NCBI RefSeq assembly: GCF_932526225.1
Contig: NC_064038.1
Location: 17,597,075 to 17,661,074 of the forward strand
Reading direction: 5' to 3'
Origin: Nematostella vectensis
Taxonomy: Eukaryota; Cnidaria; Anthozoa; Actiniaria; Edwardsiidae
DNA length: 64,000 nt
Position numbers and translations under genes: made by a program. This document shows positions 63,001 through 64,000 of this stretch, one piece after another (position 1 is the first letter of the stretch; each line of letters begins with the position of its first letter). Under the pieces are notes generated by a model. The model made no database searches and had not been told where the DNA came from. It was given only the letters and a program-made list of their open reading frames with translations.

Positions 63001-63986
63001 TCACTTACAGGGACGTGGACGAGGCAATCTTACTATCACTTACAGGGACGTGGATGAGGCAATCTTACTATCACTTACAGGGACGTGGACATGGCAATCT
63101 TACTATCACTTACAGGGACGTGGACATGGCAATCTTACTATAACTTACAGGGACGTGGACAACAGGAATACAATAGTAGGGTCACAGCAGCATTTTATTG
63201 CCAACCTCTCTCGATTATTTGCCTTATATCTAGTGTTAGCTGCATTTTTTGGTTATTCAGGCAGCTGTTGGCTAATTGTCAACAATAATTTACACCGGAC
63301 GGAAAGCTTCTCCTTACCTGAAACTCCCTTAAGATTGTACCAATACTTGTTTCTCCAGCAACATTTGTTAGAATCTCAAGCTGATGAATGGCAAATTTGG
63401 AAGAAATTAAGTGAATACAGAAACAATGAGAAATTGCTTTAAATATTTTAAAGCAGACTTTGCCAGATTTCGAAAATTTAGTTTAATATCAACTATGTTA
63501 TTCTTATTTATTTGTTGAACTGCTTTATTAAGCGGCAAACAAAAAACTGAAAGCCAACATGTAAAGCCTTTTTTCATACAAAATGTATTTTTCCATTTTA
63601 ATCTCAAGCTGGTGAATAGCAAATTTTGAAGAAAATAAGTGAATACAAAAAAAGCAATTGTTTTAAATACAATAAAACAGACTTTACCAGATTTTAAAAA
63701 TTTAGTTTCATATCAACTATGTTATTCTTATTTATTTTGTTGAACTGTTTTATTAGGCAGCAAACAAATAAGTGAAAGCAAAGCATCTAAAGCTTTTTTT
63801 CCTACAAAATATATTTTGCCATTCACAATGAAATTAAAATAATAATGCACCAACAAGCCAGATTTTATTTGTAAAATAAGTTTTTACCCCTAAAATATTA
63901 CCATCAACACTAACCTTGAGCAGGCGAATATGGGTGGGATCACTTGAGTGTACAAAGAAGCTTTTCAAGTATGGCTCAAATGTCCC
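27035..63986 (-). CDS. AP3B: AP-3 complex subunit beta, C-terminal part (20 exons, 5' end outside window)
   Basis: This is the large beta subunit of the AP-3 adaptor, which sorts cargo from endosomes to lysosomes and related organelles. Exons in transcript order: 63986-63915, 63380-63318, 59578-59446, 53989-53937, 53524-53468, 48395-48285, 43716-43651, 43164-43057, 41025-40947, 39657-39539, 35790-35718, 35580-35452, 35048-34933, 34190-34112, 33206-33076, 28887-28702, 28592-28550, 28484-28400, 27531-27434, 27333-27035 (TAG). All have AG/GT borders and compatible phases, giving about 699 residues. The first nine exons are adaptin HEAT-type trunk ([64 protein letters not shown]). Exon 39657-39539 carries [11 protein letters not shown]. 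Exons 35790-34933 encode the acidic Ser/Glu/Asp hinge, typical of AP-3 beta and absent from AP-1/AP-2 beta. LDDLNDVSTQ and [12 protein letters not shown] lead into the appendage ([38 protein letters not shown]). Introns reach about 5.5 kb and are mostly minisatellite. Vertebrate AP3B1 and AP3B2 probably both correspond to it. Confidence 0.97.
27532..27905 (-). repeat. 31/36-bp repeat flush with an AP-3 beta 3' splice site
   Basis: Alternating units (CATGAAATAGAATCACAAAC plus ACATCAGAATA, and a longer CATGAAAAAGAACCACAAAT form) make a period of about 67 bp. On the gene strand the array reads GTGATTCTATTTCAT, and its last copy supplies the pyrimidine tract before exon 27531-27434. Confidence 0.88.
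27906..28224. other. Unique intron with a poly-G run
   Basis: AT-rich intron of AP-3 beta with about 15 G at 28085-28100. Nothing else is recognised. Confidence 0.5.
28225..28408 (-). repeat. 23-bp repeat duplicating exon end plus 5' splice site (AP-3 beta)
   Basis: On the gene strand the unit is GATATATG|GTAGGACTTGTTT plus GT. The first eight bases equal the end of exon 28484-28400, followed by its own donor GTAGGA. The real donor plus about seven copies follow; two copies carry ATACGATAGG, a mutated donor. This is the same architecture as in ubiquilin, on the opposite strand. Confidence 0.88.
28925..30056 (-). repeat. 41-bp minisatellite in AP-3 beta intron
   Basis: About 27 copies of a unit with CTCAGGGCCAGGTTAAGGTC and TAAGGGACAAGGTATATCTT. 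It begins about 40 bp upstream of exon 28887-28702 on the gene strand. Confidence 0.93.
30057..33075. other. AP-3 beta intron, mostly unique with transposon remnants
   Basis: Apart from the TTAA-flanked element at 30902-31906 there is no coding signal I trust. Short frames at 30091-30399 and 32398-32706 lack domains. A 20-bp direct repeat (CAAGCGCCGCCTAGCGTGAC) occurs at about 32605 and 32626. A C-run followed by an A-run lies at 32789-32820. Confidence 0.5.
30902..31906. mobile_element. TTAA-flanked inverted-repeat element, about 1 kb (piggyBac-type MITE)
   Basis: Left boundary TTAA|CCCATTGACTTC; the right boundary reverse-complemented is TTAA|CACATTGACCCC. TTAA duplication with ends starting in C is characteristic of piggyBac-like elements. 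No transposase frame is seen inside, so it would be non-autonomous. The family is inferred from ends only. Confidence 0.6.
33260..33420. repeat. AT-rich microsatellite cluster
   Basis: Several (AT)n and ATAG runs (TAGATAGATATATATATATA) lie near the acceptor of exon 33206-33076. Confidence 0.85.
33421..33672. mobile_element. Inverted-repeat element holding two copies of the 15-bp unit
   Basis: Outer arms TATATCATTATTCATATCCC (33421) and GGGATATGAATAATGATATA (33591) are inverted. A second pair, 33527-33575 and 33622-33668 (GACCCTTATTGACCAATGAT inverted), has only a few mismatches in about 47 bases. The left part carries CCCTTAGAGTGCTAT twice, then TTATTATCTTTTTT and CCTAGGTGCCATCCTTTAGA, as found at the end of the large 35.9-39.3 kb array. 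Confidence 0.7.
33938..34015. repeat. Hairpin, about 25-base arms
   Basis: TATTCCATGAATTGAAACAC then TCGAC pairs with GTTGAGTGATTCAATTCATG then GTATA around a loop of about 25 bases. It is a probable MITE end. Confidence 0.7.
34191..34932. other. AP-3 beta intron, unique, with poly-C run
   Basis: Holds the dispersed string GCGGAGCCCCATA at 34228-34240 and a run of about 20 C at 34870-34889. I see no other feature. The neighbouring intron 35049-35451 is also plain. Confidence 0.5.
35930..39300. repeat. 15-bp minisatellite (CCCTTAGAGTGCTAT), about 225 copies
   Basis: 14- and 15-bp forms (TTGAGTGCTAT, TTAGAGTGCTAT, TTAAAGTGCTAT, TTGGGTGCTAT) mix, with a recurring TTAGAGTTCTTAGAG junction that marks blocks duplicated every few hundred bases. 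The right flank TTATTATCTTTTT ... CCTAGGTGCCATCCTTTAGA is shared with the small element at 33421-33672. It lies in the AP-3 beta intron just before the hinge exons. Confidence 0.95.
39660..40196 (-). repeat. 54-bp repeat flush with an AP-3 beta 3' splice site
   Basis: About eight copies. On the gene strand each reads CAGTCTAATGACCCTTATGT then GTCTACCTTCACTCA. The intron end TTATGTGTCTACCCTCACTC before exon 39657-39539 is itself a partial copy, so the unit contains the acceptor's pyrimidine tract. Confidence 0.9.
40219..40376 (+). repeat. 52-bp repeat, 3 copies
   Basis: Copies start at 40219, 40271 and 40323 (AAGGCACATGCTAGGGTGAG and GGAAGGATGCGGAAGGGCTT). Confidence 0.9.
40377..40946. other. 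Unique AP-3 beta intron
   Basis: AT-rich intron without recognised features except short repeats of ACATGACA near 40470-40510. Confidence 0.5.
41032..41295 (-). repeat. 22-bp repeat flush with an AP-3 beta 3' splice site
   Basis: About 12 copies of AAAATGGATAATCATTAGCA plus TG. On the gene strand: CATGCTAATGATTATCCATT then TT, so each copy carries a branch-point-like GCTAATG and a pyrimidine-rich stretch. The last copy runs into TTGTTTGTAG before exon 41025-40947. Confidence 0.9.
41296..42905. repeat. 21-bp minisatellite (CATGGTACACCCCCACATACT)
   Basis: About 76 copies with CCCTC/CCCCC and TCATGG/TTAGGG variants, again in duplicated blocks (41296-42120 resembles 42280-42830). Because 21 is divisible by three, frames stay open on both strands (repeating MVHPHIL or VGVYHEY); I do not regard these as genes. 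A run of about 20 C lies at 42870-42890. Confidence 0.95.
43165..43650. other. Unique AP-3 beta intron
   Basis: Contains two diverged copies of a GATGTCATG ... GATAGTCA(C/T)GT segment (about 43390-43460 and 43508-43555). Otherwise nothing is seen. Confidence 0.45.
43850..47655. repeat. 31-bp minisatellite (TCACAGATTCCTTATGGATG), about 122 copies
   Basis: The unit continues ACTTGCTTTTG. Rare variants such as GTTTTTGTTGCAG recur at 44621 and 46171, exactly 50 units (1550 bp) apart with matching neighbours, so a block of about 0.6 kb was duplicated inside the array. It fills the intron between exons 48395-48285 and 43716-43651. Confidence 0.96.
47656..48284. other. Unique AP-3 beta intron
   Basis: Ordinary AT-rich intron. 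I see no element in it. Confidence 0.5.
48396..49854. other. Unique AP-3 beta intron
   Basis: Four short TTCATTCCCGTTTT copies occur near 48465-48510. TATGGGGCTCCGC at 49832-49844, just before the next array, is the reverse complement of the string at 34228 and 30674. Short frames here have no support. Confidence 0.5.
49855..53392. repeat. 35-bp minisatellite with an internal hairpin, about 101 copies
   Basis: Unit GGGTTACTAGTGGGGCCGAG then TATCGCCTGATACTT. AGTATC and GATACT flank GCCT, so every unit can form a 6-bp stem. A 33-bp variant (AGTTGGCCGAG) is intermingled. A rare ACCAAATACTT variant recurs 556 bp apart (52465 and 53021), marking an internal block duplication. Confidence 0.96.
53727..53925. 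repeat. Two short repeats next to an AP-3 beta exon
   Basis: Three copies of a CATTATGACGAGCTTGGCGG-type unit at about 53710-53820 and three copies of a 30-33-bp unit (GGAGGTGAATATAACATTCG) at about 53840-53925. The second ends close to the donor of exon 53989-53937. Confidence 0.8.
54060..54165 (+). repeat. (ATCACC)n-type simple repeat
   Basis: ATCACCATCACC and CACCGTCACC sequence, grading through TCAACACTACC into the neighbouring LINE boundary. Confidence 0.85.
54256..54650 (+). mobile_element. 3' end of a CR1-like LINE with (ATT)n tail
   Basis: [20 protein letters not shown], then [16 protein letters not shown], then (after a frame change) NLRSK and [13 protein letters not shown] give the usual ORF2 C-terminus. 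A 3' UTR follows, ending AAACTCATTATTATTATTAA at about 54627-54646. It is 5' truncated and inserted between two repeats that share ACACTACCACTA-type sequence. Confidence 0.85.
54645..59345. repeat. 25-bp minisatellite (AACACCTTACAACACTACCA), about 188 copies
   Basis: The unit continues CTATC. A shorter-phase variant (TACCATCAACAACACCTTAC) is interspersed. No + frame contains a stop, and 25 is not divisible by three, so one frame cycles through all phases and gives an artefactual 1611-codon ORF with a 25-residue period. On the AP-3 beta sense strand each unit contains GTTGTAAGGTG, a donor-like string. Confidence 0.96.
59650..63165. repeat. 35-bp minisatellite (CACTTACAGGGACGTGGACA), about 100 copies
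   Basis: The unit continues TGGCAATCTTACTAT. Variants GACGAGG, GATGAGG and GAGCGTGG recur. On the AP-3 beta sense strand each unit reads CCTGTAAGTGATAG, carrying a consensus-like 5' splice site GTAAGT. Long + frames are artefacts of the stop-free unit. Confidence 0.96.
63371..63830 (-). repeat. 229-bp tandem duplication including a 3' splice site
   Basis: 63371-63600 and 63601-63830 are diverged copies (about 85% alike by eye; both contain ATATCAACTATGTTATTCTT). The copied part includes the first bases of exon 63380-63318 with its acceptor (gene strand CATTCATCAG|CTTGAGATT). The second copy has ATTCACCAG|CTTGAGAT upstream as a decoy. Confidence 0.85.
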
Positions 63987-64000
63987 CTACAAATGAGTAT

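Noticed and set aside
59663-63442. Multiple overlapping frames of up to 594 codons ([20 protein letters not shown]-like)
   Set aside because: They are the three phases of one 35-bp array in an intron, with no non-repetitive coding sequence.
1-64000. tRNA, rRNA or other structured RNA genes
   Set aside because: I looked for tRNA A/B boxes and conserved rRNA strings along the unique segments and saw none; a covariance-model search would be needed to exclude small RNAs.

Overview
The window is intron-rich eukaryotic DNA, most likely from an invertebrate animal. I lean to a cnidarian (sea anemone or coral type), because two animal genes conserved at vertebrate level sit among a class A GPCR remnant, CR1-like LINE tails and many small inverted-repeat transposons. 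The species is inference; no marker gene settles it.

Two protein-coding genes converge. On the + strand, positions 149-19103 hold the last 12 exons of a ubiquilin (proteasome shuttle): STI1 repeats, Thr-rich linkers and a C-terminal UBA domain. The UBL-encoding 5' exons lie upstream of the window. On the - strand, 63986 down to 27035 holds the last 20 exons of the AP-3 complex beta subunit: the end of the adaptin trunk, a Ser/Glu/Asp-rich hinge and the appendage. Its first exons lie beyond the right edge. Reading phase is kept at every inferred junction of both genes (about 402 and 699 residues present). Nothing suggests that they work together.

Between their 3' ends (19.1-26.8 kb) lie several arrays, a frameshifted GPCR pseudogene (TM3-TM7) whose tail runs into a 54-bp repeat array, and some MITE-like elements.

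The dominant content is tandem minisatellite: summing my intervals gives roughly 38 of 64 kb, with units of 14 to 74 bp. Most arrays are in introns. The most striking pattern is that arrays are anchored on splice junctions. In four ubiquilin introns and one AP-3 beta intron the repeated unit is the last 8-54 bases of the exon plus its own 5' splice site and a little intron, repeated 7 to about 23 times. Other arrays end flush against 3' splice sites. A further array pair, inverted inside ubiquilin intron 9, forms a foldback-like element of about 6.4 kb. Three LINE 3' fragments, a LINE split by a TA-flanked MITE, a TTAA-flanked element and several hairpins complete the picture. The long open frames in the window (up to 1611 codons) are by-products of stop-free arrays, not genes.
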